Shown here: in pieces, positions 23,951 to 33,287 of the stretch
Layout of the letters: the number at the start of each line of letters is the position of its first letter
Position numbering within the stretch: the stretch's first letter is position 1
Source of the DNA: Enchytraeus crypticus
Taxonomy: Eukaryota; Annelida; Clitellata; Enchytraeida; Enchytraeidae
Direction: 5' to 3'
Assembly (NCBI GenBank): GCA_905160935.1
Contig: CAJHZI010000264.1
Location: 511,501-575,500 of the forward strand
Length of the DNA: 64,000 nt
Program-made: the position numbers and the translations under genes
Notes under the pieces: generated by a model
The model's database searches: none
The model's input: only the letters and a program-made list of their open reading frames with translations
Told to the model about the DNA's origin: nothing

Positions 23951-24939
23951 GAGTTCGTGTACATTAGCGCTATCTCCACAAATGGGTCGAGAAACTAATG
24001 CATGTAGATTAGCGATAATTGATCACATTGGCTAGCGACTAGATATTTTCTATAGAATTCGGAATATGTGATAATGCGTAATAGAATAATGCGGAGGCTC
24101 CATCTAGATACCTTCAGGAGTATGAACTTCCAAATTAGTTTGAAAATACAAATAAAAATACTTTTTCACTTACATAACAACACAAAATACATTGAAATTT
24201 TGAGCTTTCTGCTCGTACGAACACTTACAGTTGTCGGACGTTCTATTCTAATTTTGTCAGAATCTAATCAATATTATCATCATCATCCTTCCCCGAATTC
24301 CATTCTATCCAGGGCCGGGTACGAACAGACCTAACATTTGCCATTGGTTTTATAAAATATTGTAGCAATTTCTGTAGCATATAGGCGATCACCAACCGAA
24401 TGCCCTTTCTGACGTTGGTTGGATCTTATGGTTTATCGCCGTTTACTACACGTGTAGTCTACTGTTGGTCTATTCTGCAGCAACCCGGACACAACACGGA
24501 TAAAGAACCTAGTCGATTTACTATTCGATATTCTTATATATAAATCATGTATCTATAGAATATAAATAATGGTTTACACATAAATCATGTAGGCCTACAT
24601 GTATGCTATAAATAGGCCAAAATATAATACATAAAATGTAATGTATATGATCTATATACAAATAAACAATTATATTTCAAACAATTAAATAGACATTTTA
24701 GACTGTTTTAATAACTACAATTGTATAAAGATAATAAGTGTAATAATTACTACGATTTAATGTAGTAGTTAAAATTTCTTACAGAGAGTACGTTATTCTT
24801 AGATAGGCTTACTTGTAAATACAAGCCTACACTGTGTCAAAAACCTAACCCCCAAGCGTTGTGGATTATCTACTCAGGTACAAGTAATAATTTGCCATAT
24901 TTAAAAATTAAGTCTACACTAACTGACATGGTTCTGTTA
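23951..24939. other. no gene seen
   Basis: No supported coding frame. An 88-codon stretch at 24068-24334 has no motif. Confidence 0.4.
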
Positions 24940-25070
24940 ATCAATCAATAAGAATTTAACGTCCGGTTCCTCGCCATAAGGCAGTGTCAGGGACGTCTCT
25001 TTCAGACTCTACACAAACAGGCGCCAAAACACCACACGATGACGACTGAGTACACAATATCATCCTCATG
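24940..25070 (-). mobile_element. CR1/L2-like LINE 3-prime end, variant tail ending in TTGA repeats
   Basis: On the plus strand it starts AATCAATCAATAAG, then AATTTAACGTCCGGTTCC, CAGGGACGTCTC and CACACGATGACGACTGAG. It matches the tails at 40990 and 59978. On the element strand the end is a TTGATTGA tract. Confidence 0.8.
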
Positions 25071-25084
25071 AAATTGTTAACAAT

Positions 25085-25245
25085 ATCATCGCCGGACTGG
25101 CTGTCGTTTAGGACCTTACTTTTCCTCACCATTTTTCTTTGGCCGATTGTTTGTGCGAATTGAACTGTAGTGATGTGTGGTGTGGGGACGTCCCTGACTT
25201 CATCCTTCGATGAGGAAGCGGTCGTTAAACCATTGTTACTATTAT
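25085..25245 (+). mobile_element. CR1/L2-like LINE 3-prime end, TTA-type tail
   Basis: Matches the tail of the 20190-22262 LINE: GACTGGCTGTCGTTTAGGAC, then GAATTGAACTGTAGTGATG, GGGGACGTCCCTGACTTCAT and GTCGTTAAACCATTG. Confidence 0.8.
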
Positions 25246-25989
25246 ATACTGTATAACGAAAGATTGTAGACAGTAGAGCTGGAGGCGTGTAACTACATCA
25301 TGCAGAGATATAGCGCTTTATAGCGATTTTCTTGTCACTTGTTGAAAGTGTCTTGGCCTTCCGCAATTAGAAAACAGAATGCTTGCATACTTAGTGTACA
25401 CTATACACATAAACAATTAAAATCCCTTGACATGTAAGGCAGTTTGGTTATATAATGTTGGAATTGAATTTTTTAGACGCTATTTCTGGCCTCATGTTAT
25501 AGTAATACTTCTAACCCTAAGAGCTGATGACTAATAAAGCTGGTCCTAACATACACTACCCTAAGAGCCAAGTCAATCGGGAAGGCAACAAGGCACTAAC
25601 TACAGTAGACTGGGCGACTAAGTTCGACGCCTTGAACCGCATTTCTAAGAGCTGACTGTCCTATATGAAGATTGCGACTGTCCTATATGAAGCTAAACCT
25701 AACCGGAAATCCGGAAGTTATAGTGAATCATACAGAAGCAAGAAAACTAAACACTTGGAATCTCGCGAATTGCCAGAGCATGCCCCTTACATACCACCGA
25801 GGTATTTACCATTCAAAATTAGGAATCGAACCTCACAAGAAGAGATTCACTTAGACAGTATATATCGCAATCATGGGCAACACTTAATTGATTCTTCAGT
25901 GCAATGAACATAGTTCGCAAATAGAATACGCATATTATTAATAAAAATAAAAATAAAAGGACTATTATAAGGGCACTTTCCTACACAAC
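25246..25989. other. left flank of element B; 17-bp direct repeat at 25654-25692
   Basis: No supported gene. GACTGTCCTATATGAAG occurs exactly at 25654-25670 and again at 25676-25692. The left terminus of element B probably lies in this stretch, but I could not match it to an inverted copy at the right end. Confidence 0.4.
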
Positions 25990-25996
25990 CACAATA

Positions 25997-26263
25997 ATGG
26001 CGATAACAATTTCATCAGCGCTGGCTACAACTGCTACTGCTGTAGTAATTCCTCCTACTGCAATAATAGTTTTATCAACTGCAAGTGGGGTATTAACAGG
26101 AATCAGCAGCAGGTTTAACTTTCAAAATATAAATAATAAACTTAATATGGAAATAGAAAAGTATACTAAATTAAAAAATAAATTAGACTACATCGTCTTC
26201 TACAATGGCAACTTAACAACTGATATTTATAAACAAATATTATCAGAATTCACTGCAAATTAG
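25997..26263 (+). CDS. small element-B protein with hydrophobic N-terminus, 88 aa
   Basis: This is the first frame of element B. Residues 1-35 are almost entirely small and hydrophobic (Ala, Thr, Val, Ile), like one or two membrane segments. Residues 45-88 are charged and probably helical (NKLNMEIEKYTKLKNKLDYI). The function is not known; short proteins of this architecture recur near the ends of animal Polintons, and I infer membership from position. It faces the convergent tail-fibre-like gene with only about 20 bases between. Confidence 0.6.
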   Translation: MAITISSALATTATAVVIPPTAIIVLSTASGVLTGISSRFNFQNINNKLNMEIEKYTKLKNKLDYIVFYNGNLTTDIYKQILSEFTAN

Positions 26264-26281
26264 TTAATACATGTATATTAA

Positions 26282-27280
26282 CTAATTACTAACTGTACTA
26301 ATTAACAGAATATTTTTTAACTTTTCAAGAAAATAAACAAATTTCAAATCTATAAGTAAGAAATTTTTCTGTATTAGTAATTCCAATTCTTTATTTTCTC
26401 TCAAAGGATCAACAAGTTTTGATAATTCATTAATCAGTCTTCTATAGTTTTTACCTACTGATTTTTCCTCAGGAGTAGATACTAACTTCATTTCAACTAG
26501 CCTATATTTAACCTCTGTAAATATATTTTCAGGTACTATTTCTATTATATGGATAAGATAAGCTTTCAAATCAATCATAAGTGAATCATTCTCAAGATCT
26601 TTATAATTTTTTTCTACTTCTCGCTTATGAAATATTGCATGATATTTTGAAATCAAATTACTAAAGAGATTAACATATAATTCAAGATAATTATTATATT
26701 CCTTAAACTTATCGTAATTTTTTATTACTAGGCTTACACAAGACGCAATTTTTAATAAATCAGTTATATGTACACCATCTTCATTATTCATTAATTGAAC
26801 ATACATTTTATTTGCAGCATCTAATGGATGAATTGGAAATTTAACATTTGATATAGTATTGAAATTCATATCAAGAGTTGCAGTAACTGTATCTCCTTCT
26901 TTATTTAGATTAGTTTCTATTTGTTTAGTCATTTCATCAGTTCGACCTTGTAAAATCATTATTCTTCCACCAATTTCATTATTAACGTAATAACCTAACG
27001 AATCTACGACCTTCACTAATTTTGTAATATCAATTTTTACAATATTACTCTTTTCATCACAATACAATTTTGTTATAACCTCATTAGCATTTTCAGGTAG
27101 TTTTACATTAATAATGCTGTTACCATCCATATCTAGAGTACCTAACATTTTCCCACCGGCTATATTAAATTTAGTATCAATATATCTATACAATTTAAAA
27201 TATTTAGAACTAACATATTCTTTAATATATTCATATGTAGTATTTCTTGTTGAGCCCGCTTTTGTAACTGATTCGCTCAT
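26282..27280 (-). CDS. phage tail-fibre-like repeat protein of element B, 332 aa
   Basis: This is the only minus-strand gene of element B. Two copies of a repeat seen in bacteriophage tail fibres lie at residues 41-75 (GGKMLGTLDMDGNSIINVK) and 128-161 (EGDTVTATLDMNFNTISNVK). Each has the form GDxMxGxLDMxxNxIxNVKxP, closing with a D/E-A-xxK-Y motif. In phages this motif forms trimeric beta-helical shafts that contact the host surface. The N-terminus (MSESVTKAGSTRNTTYEYI) is Ser/Thr-rich, and the C-terminal 150 residues are helical and charged. By analogy it may form a fibre or spike on the particle; that is inference. The frame is open from start to stop. Its start is preceded by AATAATAAATG on its own strand. 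Confidence 0.75.
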   Translation of the reverse strand: MSESVTKAGSTRNTTYEYIKEYVSSKYFKLYRYIDTKFNIAGGKMLGTLDMDGNSIINVKLPENANEVITKLYCDEKSNIVKIDITKLVKVVDSLGYYVNNEIGGRIMILQGRTDEMTKQIETNLNKEGDTVTATLDMNFNTISNVKFPIHPLDAANKMYVQLMNNEDGVHITDLLKIASCVSLVIKNYDKFKEYNNYLELYVNLFSNLISKYHAIFHKREVEKNYKDLENDSLMIDLKAYLIHIIEIVPENIFTEVKYRLVEMKLVSTPEEKSVGKNYRRLINELSKLVDPLRENKELELLIQKNFLLIDLKFVYFLEKLKNILLISTVSN

Positions 27281-27307
27281 TTATTATTTTAAAAAATAAT
27301 TTTAAAT

Positions 27308-27321
27308 AATTATATAAAATG
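27308..27321 (+). promoter_or_regulatory. TATATAAAATG-type start signal
   Basis: This is a clear example of the element-wide start context. Similar AATAAAATG or TATAAAATG strings directly precede the ATGs at 29118, 29996, 30756, 31065, 31308, 32727, 34272, 34697 and 35108. Confidence 0.5.
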
Positions 27322-27873
27322 ACAAATTATACAAATTTTGGAATTACACTATCTCGAAATCAAATCGAAAAGATAAAGAGAGCGCATCATAATAACAGAG
27401 AAGTTACAATACGAATATCTAAAAAGAATTTATCAGGTAATAAGAATATTCCACTAACACAAACTCAAATTAATAAAATTAAGAAAGCTTCCTCTGGTGT
27501 GCAGCTGAACTTAAGTAAATCGCAATTAAATCACATGGAAAAGAACGGAGGATTTTTACCTCTCTTAGCAGCAATTCCTGCAATTGTAGGTGCGATAGGA
27601 GGACTGGCTGGAGGGGTCGCGAGTGCAGTTAATAGCATCAAACAAACATCAGAGAACATGCGACATAATAAAGCTATGGAAGATATAGCAAAACAACAAC
27701 AACTAGGTTCAGGCATAGTAAGTGATGCAGTAATACCAATTCTAGTCGTTGGTAAAAAGCTATCAAATGCACTGAAAAAAATTGGACTTGGACAATGTGA
27801 TTCTAAAAATTTAAAAGGAGCTATTTGGGGTAATGGGTTGTATTTGGAGGGGAAGGTGAAGGTGTTTTTTTAG
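27319..27873 (+). CDS. pX/minor-core-like protein of element B, 184 aa
   Basis: The N-terminal third has three copies of a short motif, L(S/T)xxQIxKIKKA-like (near residues 9-20, 46-57, 65-75), separated by basic stretches. The middle (residues 75-110) is a Gly/Ala/Ile-rich hydrophobic region (FLPLLAAIPAIVGAIGG). A GSGI motif follows near 130. The combination of basic repeats, a Gly-rich membrane-like core and a GSGI tail is typical of minor capsid or core proteins of adenovirus-like elements. These are usually cut by the adenain protease at GG/GX sites. The start is chosen at ATATAAAATG. The protein may help deliver DNA or disrupt membranes; this is inference from composition. Confidence 0.65.
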   Translation: MTNYTNFGITLSRNQIEKIKRAHHNNREVTIRISKKNLSGNKNIPLTQTQINKIKKASSGVQLNLSKSQLNHMEKNGGFLPLLAAIPAIVGAIGGLAGGVASAVNSIKQTSENMRHNKAMEDIAKQQQLGSGIVSDAVIPILVVGKKLSNALKKIGLGQCDSKNLKGAIWGNGLYLEGKVKVFF

Positions 27874-27886
27874 CCAGACAGGTGGA

Positions 27887-28316
27887 ATGAACTTCCACCA
27901 GTTTTTAAACTCATTCAAAACTATTAAACCACTAAGTTATTTTGATATAATAGAAAAATGTAAAGAACTAAAAATTACAAATTTCATAGGTTGTTTCATG
28001 CGTGATGAATTAAAGGGATCAATTAGTAATAATGAAAGTCTAATACTTAATATCGATGATAGCGAAGGAAACGGAACTCACTGAGTATGTCTTAACAGTA
28101 AGAATGATAAGTGTTTATATTTTGATAGTTATGGATTCCACCACCTATAGAAGTGTTGAATTATTGTAAAGATAAAGAACGCTATTATAGTTCATCCAAA
28201 ATTCAAACATCGAATGAAGTTATCTGTGGACATTATTGTATATATATTCTTTATAAGCTGAGTAATGGATCCTTATTCAATGATGTGGAAAACGAATTAT
28301 TCGAAAGAAATAATTA
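27887..28316 (+). pseudogene. adenain-type cysteine protease of element B, broken
   Basis: The region encodes the C5-family (adenain-like) maturation protease. Recognisable parts in order are the N-terminal ITNFIGCFMRDEL block, the catalytic His region (NGTH), an acidic YFDSYG block and the nucleophile region CGHYCIYIL. In adenoviruses and Polintons this enzyme cleaves capsid precursors. Gene order is conserved, with the protease directly before the packaging ATPase. The gene is broken, with about two breaks. Confidence 0.8.
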
Positions 28317-28342
28317 AAAAATTATAAAACTATTAATTAAAC

Positions 28343-29074
28343 ATGGTTTACTTGAATACTGATTATTCAAAAATATTTAAGAAAATTACGGGTACAGGCT
28401 ATGAAAATAAGCATCATGACATATTTCCTAAACACATAAGAATGATAATTGCAGGAAGTAGTGGCTCTGGTAAGACTAATCTAATGATAGACTTTATAAT
28501 GAAAAAGTTAGTGTATTACGATAATATAATGGTATACACAACGACGCCATATCAAGACAAATACGAATATATTAGACTTTGCAATAATGAATCAAAAAAG
28601 AAATACAAAATAAATAAAGATATTGTTACTTTTCATAGTCCAGACGATGGAATTTTTCAGCCATCTGAACTCGATAAGAATAAGACTCACCCTGCAATTT
28701 TTGATTACGTCATGAATGAAAATCAGAAGGTTATGACTGATTATTTTTGTCAAGGAAGACATAATAATGTAAATGTATTTTACTTATGTCAGAGCCTACA
28801 TCAACTGAAAAAACATGGTATACGTCAAAATGCTAATATTTTTATTTTGTTTTGTCAAGATAAGAAGATACAGAAATATTTCTACGATACACATATAAGT
28901 GGTGATATGTCGTTTGAAGAGTTCAAAAATATATGTACGGATGCTTGGTATAAAAAACATGGTTACATTGCAATAAATCTATGGGAAGATATTGATTGTG
29001 GTCGATATATAATAAATTACAAGAAAATGTATATACCTGAACAATACCAAATAATAGCAAATAATAGCAAATAA
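28343..29074 (+). CDS. FtsK/HerA-type DNA-packaging ATPase of element B, 243 aa
   Basis: This is the genome-packaging motor ATPase (A32-like) of Polintons. The P-loop AGSSGSGKT is at residues 37-45, the Walker B strand with acidic residues (HPAIFDYVMNE) at 116-126, and a GRHNNVNVFYLCQS sensor-type segment at 138-151. The Walker B Asp is followed by Tyr, where many relatives have a second Asp. Length and motif spacing fit the family, and the frame is open throughout. It would pump element DNA into preformed capsids at a single vertex. It sits between the protease and the AT-hook protein. Confidence 0.9.
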   Translation: MVYLNTDYSKIFKKITGTGYENKHHDIFPKHIRMIIAGSSGSGKTNLMIDFIMKKLVYYDNIMVYTTTPYQDKYEYIRLCNNESKKKYKINKDIVTFHSPDDGIFQPSELDKNKTHPAIFDYVMNENQKVMTDYFCQGRHNNVNVFYLCQSLHQLKKHGIRQNANIFILFCQDKKIQKYFYDTHISGDMSFEEFKNICTDAWYKKHGYIAINLWEDIDCGRYIINYKKMYIPEQYQIIANNSK

Positions 29075-29117
29075 TAGCACATAATTACATGATTTAAAAA
29101 TATATGTACTTATTAAA

Positions 29118-29903
29118 ATGAAGGTGGAGTTTGATATAAATAAATACAAGACGCTTAAAAATGATCTTAAACGTCGGGACATAGATGAAAAGCTAGGTAA
29201 TCAACAGTCATACGAGAATCAAGCAAAGTTATTTAAACCAATACTTGATACTACAAGACAAGCTACTAAAAATCTAGAATTAAAAATAGATGCTGATAAA
29301 CAAAACTTAAGCAATATTTTAGTCCCTTTTACTGATCAATTAATGAGAGTAAATGATCAAAGAGAAGCATTGCAATATCTCCCATTTCATACCTCCGACA
29401 TTCCTGAAGTAGAATATCGTGAATCTACACCAAAGAAGGCGACCTTAATTGTTAATTTAGACAAAGACCTGAATGAAACTGATCGTGAGAATTTGGAAGA
29501 TCTTAATTTACCTCTTCCAAGTGAAGTATATAGGAATAATGAAATAGACCAAACACTGGAGAATATTAAATCAAAAAATAAAAGTTTAGGGCAGTACTTA
29601 GGTCTTCGTAGTAGGAAAACTGAAGCTGAGAAAGCAATTTGTGAATCACAAAAGGAAACATTGCAAAAATATAGAGATATATTAAAAAAAGCAAAAGGAG
29701 GAAGTGAGCTCATTGGGGAAGGATTGAAAAAGAAAAAGAAAAAACTAGTTAAACCAAATCGTGGTAGAGGTAGACCTAAATCGGATCTAATTGTACATTA
29801 TGAAAATGCCGATCAATTAGTAAATCAACTAAATGAAAATATAGCCGCACTTCAAGCTGGAAAACAATGGAGTTTACAATACAGCAGTAAGTATTCTGGA
29901 TGA
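29118..29903 (+). CDS. coiled-coil AT-hook protein of element B, 261 aa
   Basis: A long charged helical protein. Residues 30-90 and 145-200 have heptad-like charged repeats. A Gly-Gly-Ser segment near 194 resembles a protease processing site. It is followed by a run of six lysines and a canonical AT-hook (NRGRGRPKS, residues 214-222). The last 40 residues return to a helix (NADQLVNQLNENIAALQAGK). An AT-hook next to a polybasic patch suggests binding to AT-rich DNA, so a virion core or packaging-linked DNA condenser is likely; this is inference. Polintons often have an uncharacterised gene of this size between the ATPase and penton. The frame is open. Confidence 0.7.
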   Translation: MKVEFDINKYKTLKNDLKRRDIDEKLGNQQSYENQAKLFKPILDTTRQATKNLELKIDADKQNLSNILVPFTDQLMRVNDQREALQYLPFHTSDIPEVEYRESTPKKATLIVNLDKDLNETDRENLEDLNLPLPSEVYRNNEIDQTLENIKSKNKSLGQYLGLRSRKTEAEKAICESQKETLQKYRDILKKAKGGSELIGEGLKKKKKKLVKPNRGRGRPKSDLIVHYENADQLVNQLNENIAALQAGKQWSLQYSSKYSG

Positions 29904-29995
29904 ATTATTAAAAATAAAAACAATCAGTAAGAAAGATTATGATGAAATTTATAGAAATAATTTTGAAATAATTAAAAAATATATTATATTATAAA

Positions 29996-30754
29996 ATGGC
30001 GAAATTGACACTGTCAAGTAATAAAACTGATTTCACTACATGGCTAAATCCTCCAATAAGATTGGATGACAAAAAATACGAATTAGCATTTTTATCTCTT
30101 CATACATATAATTCATTACCAAACATCACTGAAGCTAATAATAAATTTAAATACTCCAGCGATAATGGAAAGACGTGGAAAATTATCACATTTCTAAAGG
30201 GTGCTTATGAATTTTATGAGATAAACGCCATGAGACAAAAAGAAATGCAAATTAATGGTGACTATGATAAAGTAAATGATAAATATTACATAAGCATAGA
30301 CTATTATAAACCAACATTCAAAACTATTCTAGATATTTCAAATGAAAATTACATGGTTGATATAGGAATAGAAAATTCTATAGGTTCTACACTTGGATTT
30401 ACAAATGATAATCACTGTCTGTCGCATGGTATTCATCAATCACTAAATATAATAGACATAGAAAAAGTTAAATCCATACTGGTACATTGTGATATTGTTA
30501 TTGGTAGTTACCTTAATAGCAAGGGATCAAATGTTATTCATAGCTTTACTCCAAAAGTAAGTCCACGTTATAAAGTAATTGAGAAACCGAGTCCGGAATT
30601 AATATTTTTACCAGTTGTTGGAAGACCAGATATTCAAAGTATTAGACTATGGTTGACGGATCAAGACAACAAACCTATCGACTTAATGGGTGAAAAGATT
30701 ACTATAGACATATTAATTCGAAAAAACTTCATTAAAATTTATTGCTATTTATAA
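29996..30754 (+). CDS. penton (minor capsid, single jelly-roll) protein of element B, 252 aa
   Basis: Matches the Polinton minor capsid/penton pattern. It starts with a beta-strand opening of the form LxLSSNKTDFTTWLNPPI, then KYELAFLSLHTYNSLPNI, a central GSTLGFTNDN motif near residue 140, and a C-terminal strand block (IQSIRLWLTDQDNKPIDL) with the usual QDNxPIDLxGE ending. Five copies would sit at each icosahedral vertex. The frame is open with the expected length. The start is at TATAAAATG, and the stop codon overlaps the next start signal, so spacing to the following gene is essentially zero. Confidence 0.85.
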   Translation: MAKLTLSSNKTDFTTWLNPPIRLDDKKYELAFLSLHTYNSLPNITEANNKFKYSSDNGKTWKIITFLKGAYEFYEINAMRQKEMQINGDYDKVNDKYYISIDYYKPTFKTILDISNENYMVDIGIENSIGSTLGFTNDNHCLSHGIHQSLNIIDIEKVKSILVHCDIVIGSYLNSKGSNVIHSFTPKVSPRYKVIEKPSPELIFLPVVGRPDIQSIRLWLTDQDNKPIDLMGEKITIDILIRKNFIKIYCYL

Positions 30755-30755
30755 A

Positions 30756-31046
30756 ATGATAGTCAAACAAAATATTAAAATCTATTCTTCGAAACGATCC
30801 ATGATACATGGACAGGGATTTGTTGATACACTAAAAGGAATAGGTTCATATGTATATGAGAATAAAGATTTGATTGCTAAACCAATGCTAGGAGCAGTAG
30901 GGGATATTGGAGCGTTTGCAATGGCAGAAGCAAGTAAAGCTCTTATTAGAAAAATTGCAGCCGAAAAACATAAGGGGCAATTAGATCCAGAAGCAAGACA
31001 GATAATAGAAAGTCTAAAAACTGGTAGTGGAATAAAACGATTTTAG
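30756..31046 (+). CDS. pVI/pX-like minor virion protein of element B, 96 aa
   Basis: A short basic protein. Near residue 20 is a GQGFVDTLKGIGSYV segment that can form an amphipathic helix. A basic helix (SKALIRKIAAEKHK) follows, and the C-terminus is SGIKRF. Adenovirus-like elements encode such proteins next to the penton, and the GxG and GSGI motifs resemble maturation sites. The likely role is membrane disruption or an internal capsid linker, which is an inference. The frame is open and starts at TATAAAATG. Confidence 0.65.
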   Translation: MIVKQNIKIYSSKRSMIHGQGFVDTLKGIGSYVYENKDLIAKPMLGAVGDIGAFAMAEASKALIRKIAAEKHKGQLDPEARQIIESLKTGSGIKRF

Positions 31047-31064
31047 TAATGTATATATATAAAA

Positions 31065-31307
31065 TGGAGACTGAGGTAAATCCATCATCAATATTAATCA
31101 AAAAAACGAGTCAAATTTTCATCATTCATACATGTCATCGAAATAGATAATAATAATTGGTTGACTGAATATCGTCAAGCTAGATCTGGTAACGTTTGGA
31201 CAGACTTCGATTGGAAGAAGTGATTATGAAAGTTTTTAATCCAGAACATAGACATCAAATGTATAAAAAATATTTTAAAATTAAATTTAAAAATATGTAT
31301 TTATAAA
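31065..31307 (+). other. short remnant between minor and major capsid genes
   Basis: A second TATATAAAATGGAGACTG start closely resembles the start of the major capsid gene at 31308, but opens only a frame of 28 codons. The rest of the interval holds small frames without a recognised domain. It may be a duplicated start region or the fossil of a small gene. Confidence 0.4.
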
Positions 31308-32674
31308 ATGGAGACCGAACTTCAAAATGACTTGTTTGCTCACCAATCATTAATATTAGTTGATAAAAGTGTAGAAAGAAAAACAATGATATCTTTTATT
31401 CCACAGAGTAAAGGAGATTTTAATAATGGTAATAGAGCAATAGAGATCGATATACCAGCAAGTGATGATTATTATGTCCCATCTAAAAGTTTTATTAACT
31501 TAAATGGAAGACTAGTTAGGGGCGATAATGGAAATGCCTATCCTGCTGATACTCAAATAGCTCTGATTAATAAGCTATTATGTATCTCTTCAAAAGTATT
31601 GAGTATTCCTTAGGAGGAATAACAATGGAAACATTGAATTATCCAGGTCAAACTACATCGATGTTAGGGTATATATCATATCCGGATGATTTCAATAGCA
31701 GCGCTGGACTAAATCAATGCTGGAGAAAAGACACAAACGTTAATGCGATATCTGCTAAATACACAGCTTCTCCGGCAGTTGCTGCAGGTGCAACAATTCC
31801 TGGTGATCGATTTACACCACAAACAAATCCTAACTACAATAAAGGATTTGTGATACGAAGAACGTTACTAATGGGCAATGGTACACCTGGAGAATTTTCA
31901 TTCAATATTCCCTTTTCGCATATTTTTGGATTTTCAGAGTATAACAAAGTTCTGTATAACTTGCGACATACATTGAGATTTACTAGAGGATCTGATGACT
32001 TGTCTACTCATAGACCTGATAATGTTGATGCAGGCAAAATTGTATTGTCTGACATTCGATGGTTAATACCAAAAATAACACCGTCAGTGGAAATGCGAAC
32101 TACATTACTTGAGTCTGTAAAAAATAAGAGAGAAATTCCTATAAACTTTAGTAGTAGAAATGATGAACATACAATAGTAACACCAAATGTTAGAAGTTAC
32201 GAATGGATGATAAATAGGTCTGCTGGAATTGAGAAACCAAGATGGATTGTGGTAGGCTTTCAAACTAATAAAACAGCAACACAAGAACAAAATCCAGCAG
32301 TTTTTGATCATATCAACATGACCAATGCTTTTTTTCAACTGAATAGTGAAAAATATCCAGCAGATGATCCAATTTTGGACTTTACTACAAATACCTATGT
32401 AGATTTTTGTGATATGGCAGATGAATTTAAGAGAGAGTACTATGAATTTAATAATCTAATAGGAGGAACACAAATAGACATGATAAACTACAAAAAGCTA
32501 TTTCATCTCATAGTTTTGGATGTGAGACATCAGAGTGAAAGAATCAAGTCTAGTGTTATGACTATAAAATTAAGTGCAAATGTTCCTGCATATACTAGTA
32601 TGTATATTGTAACCATATCAGATAGAGTGATGAAATTAACATCTGACGGACAGACGCCAAAGATTGTTTACTAA
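31308..32674 (+). pseudogene. double jelly-roll major capsid protein of element B, broken
   Basis: This is the major capsid protein that would form the icosahedral shell. The N-terminus (METELQNDLFAHQSL) and an early block with VPSKSFINLNGRLV are typical of Polinton/adintovirus hexon-like proteins. The central PFSHIFGF and the NLIGG region near the C-terminus are also characteristic, as is the closing ANVPAYTSMYIVTISDRV. The total extent (about 455 codons) fits the family. It appears to carry about one break and is otherwise well preserved. Confidence 0.88.
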
Positions 32675-32726
32675 AAATAATTATATAACAAAAATAATGT
32701 TATATAATTTTAAGTTAGTTATATAA

Positions 32727-32864
32727 ATGTATTGTTTGAAATGTAAAAAACATACAGAGTCTACAAATATTCAAGAGTATATCACATCTAATAATAGAAA
32801 AAGACAGACTACTTTATGTAAAGTATGCAATAGAAAAAAAATCGCAATTCATAAAAAATATTAG
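32727..32864 (+). CDS. zinc-ribbon mini-protein of element B, 45 aa
   Basis: A very small frame starting MYCLKCKKHTES. Two CxxC pairs (Cys3/Cys6 and Cys31/Cys34) form a zinc ribbon with a basic stretch (NNRKRQ) between them. Polintons commonly encode a zinc ribbon of this size; the role is unknown, possibly nucleic-acid binding or transcription. The start sits in TATATAAATG. Confidence 0.8.
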   Translation: MYCLKCKKHTESTNIQEYITSNNRKRQTTLCKVCNRKKIAIHKKY

Positions 32865-33287
32865 TGGTCAGGGTGTATTTAATATTTATTATCCGCCGTT
32901 GGTAATACTGTTGGTGAATTGCATTTACCATCAAATAAAGGGGAATATGTGAATAATGGATCATTTAATAATCAAAATAAGTATTCATATTGTGGTCCAG
33001 GCACAAAATATGAACGAAGAAATCGCGAAGGTTATCATGGAATAAATGAATTAGATAGAATGTGTAAATTGCATGATCAGTTTTATACTGTGAATACCGA
33101 TACTATTAGTAGAATTATTAGCGATGAAGCCTTAGCTCATCGAGCATATGAAATTGCAAATGATTCGAGATTTGATGCAGTACAAAGGAATATGGCTAAA
33201 TTAGTTTACTATATTATGAAAAGTAAAGCAAAGTTTGGTCTTGGAGAGTCAAAAAACTCAAAGAGGGGTCCAATGAAGAAACAGTAG
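32865..33287 (+). pseudogene. phospholipase A2-domain protein of element B
   Basis: The region encodes a secretory/parvovirus-type PLA2 domain. It shows the calcium-binding loop YCGPGT, a spacer with NELDRMC and the catalytic pair in KLHDQFY, then a helical C-terminus ending in GLGESKNSKRGPMKKQ. In parvoviruses the equivalent domain in VP1 opens endosomal membranes during entry, and similar domains occur in some Polintons. The ATG is uncertain: part of the N-terminus appears damaged, with about one break, while the PLA2 core is open. Confidence 0.75.

Noticed and set aside
25665-25907. Two overlapping frames left of element B
   Set aside because: Neither has a recognisable motif or a start signal like that of the element's genes; they partly arise from the 17-bp duplication.
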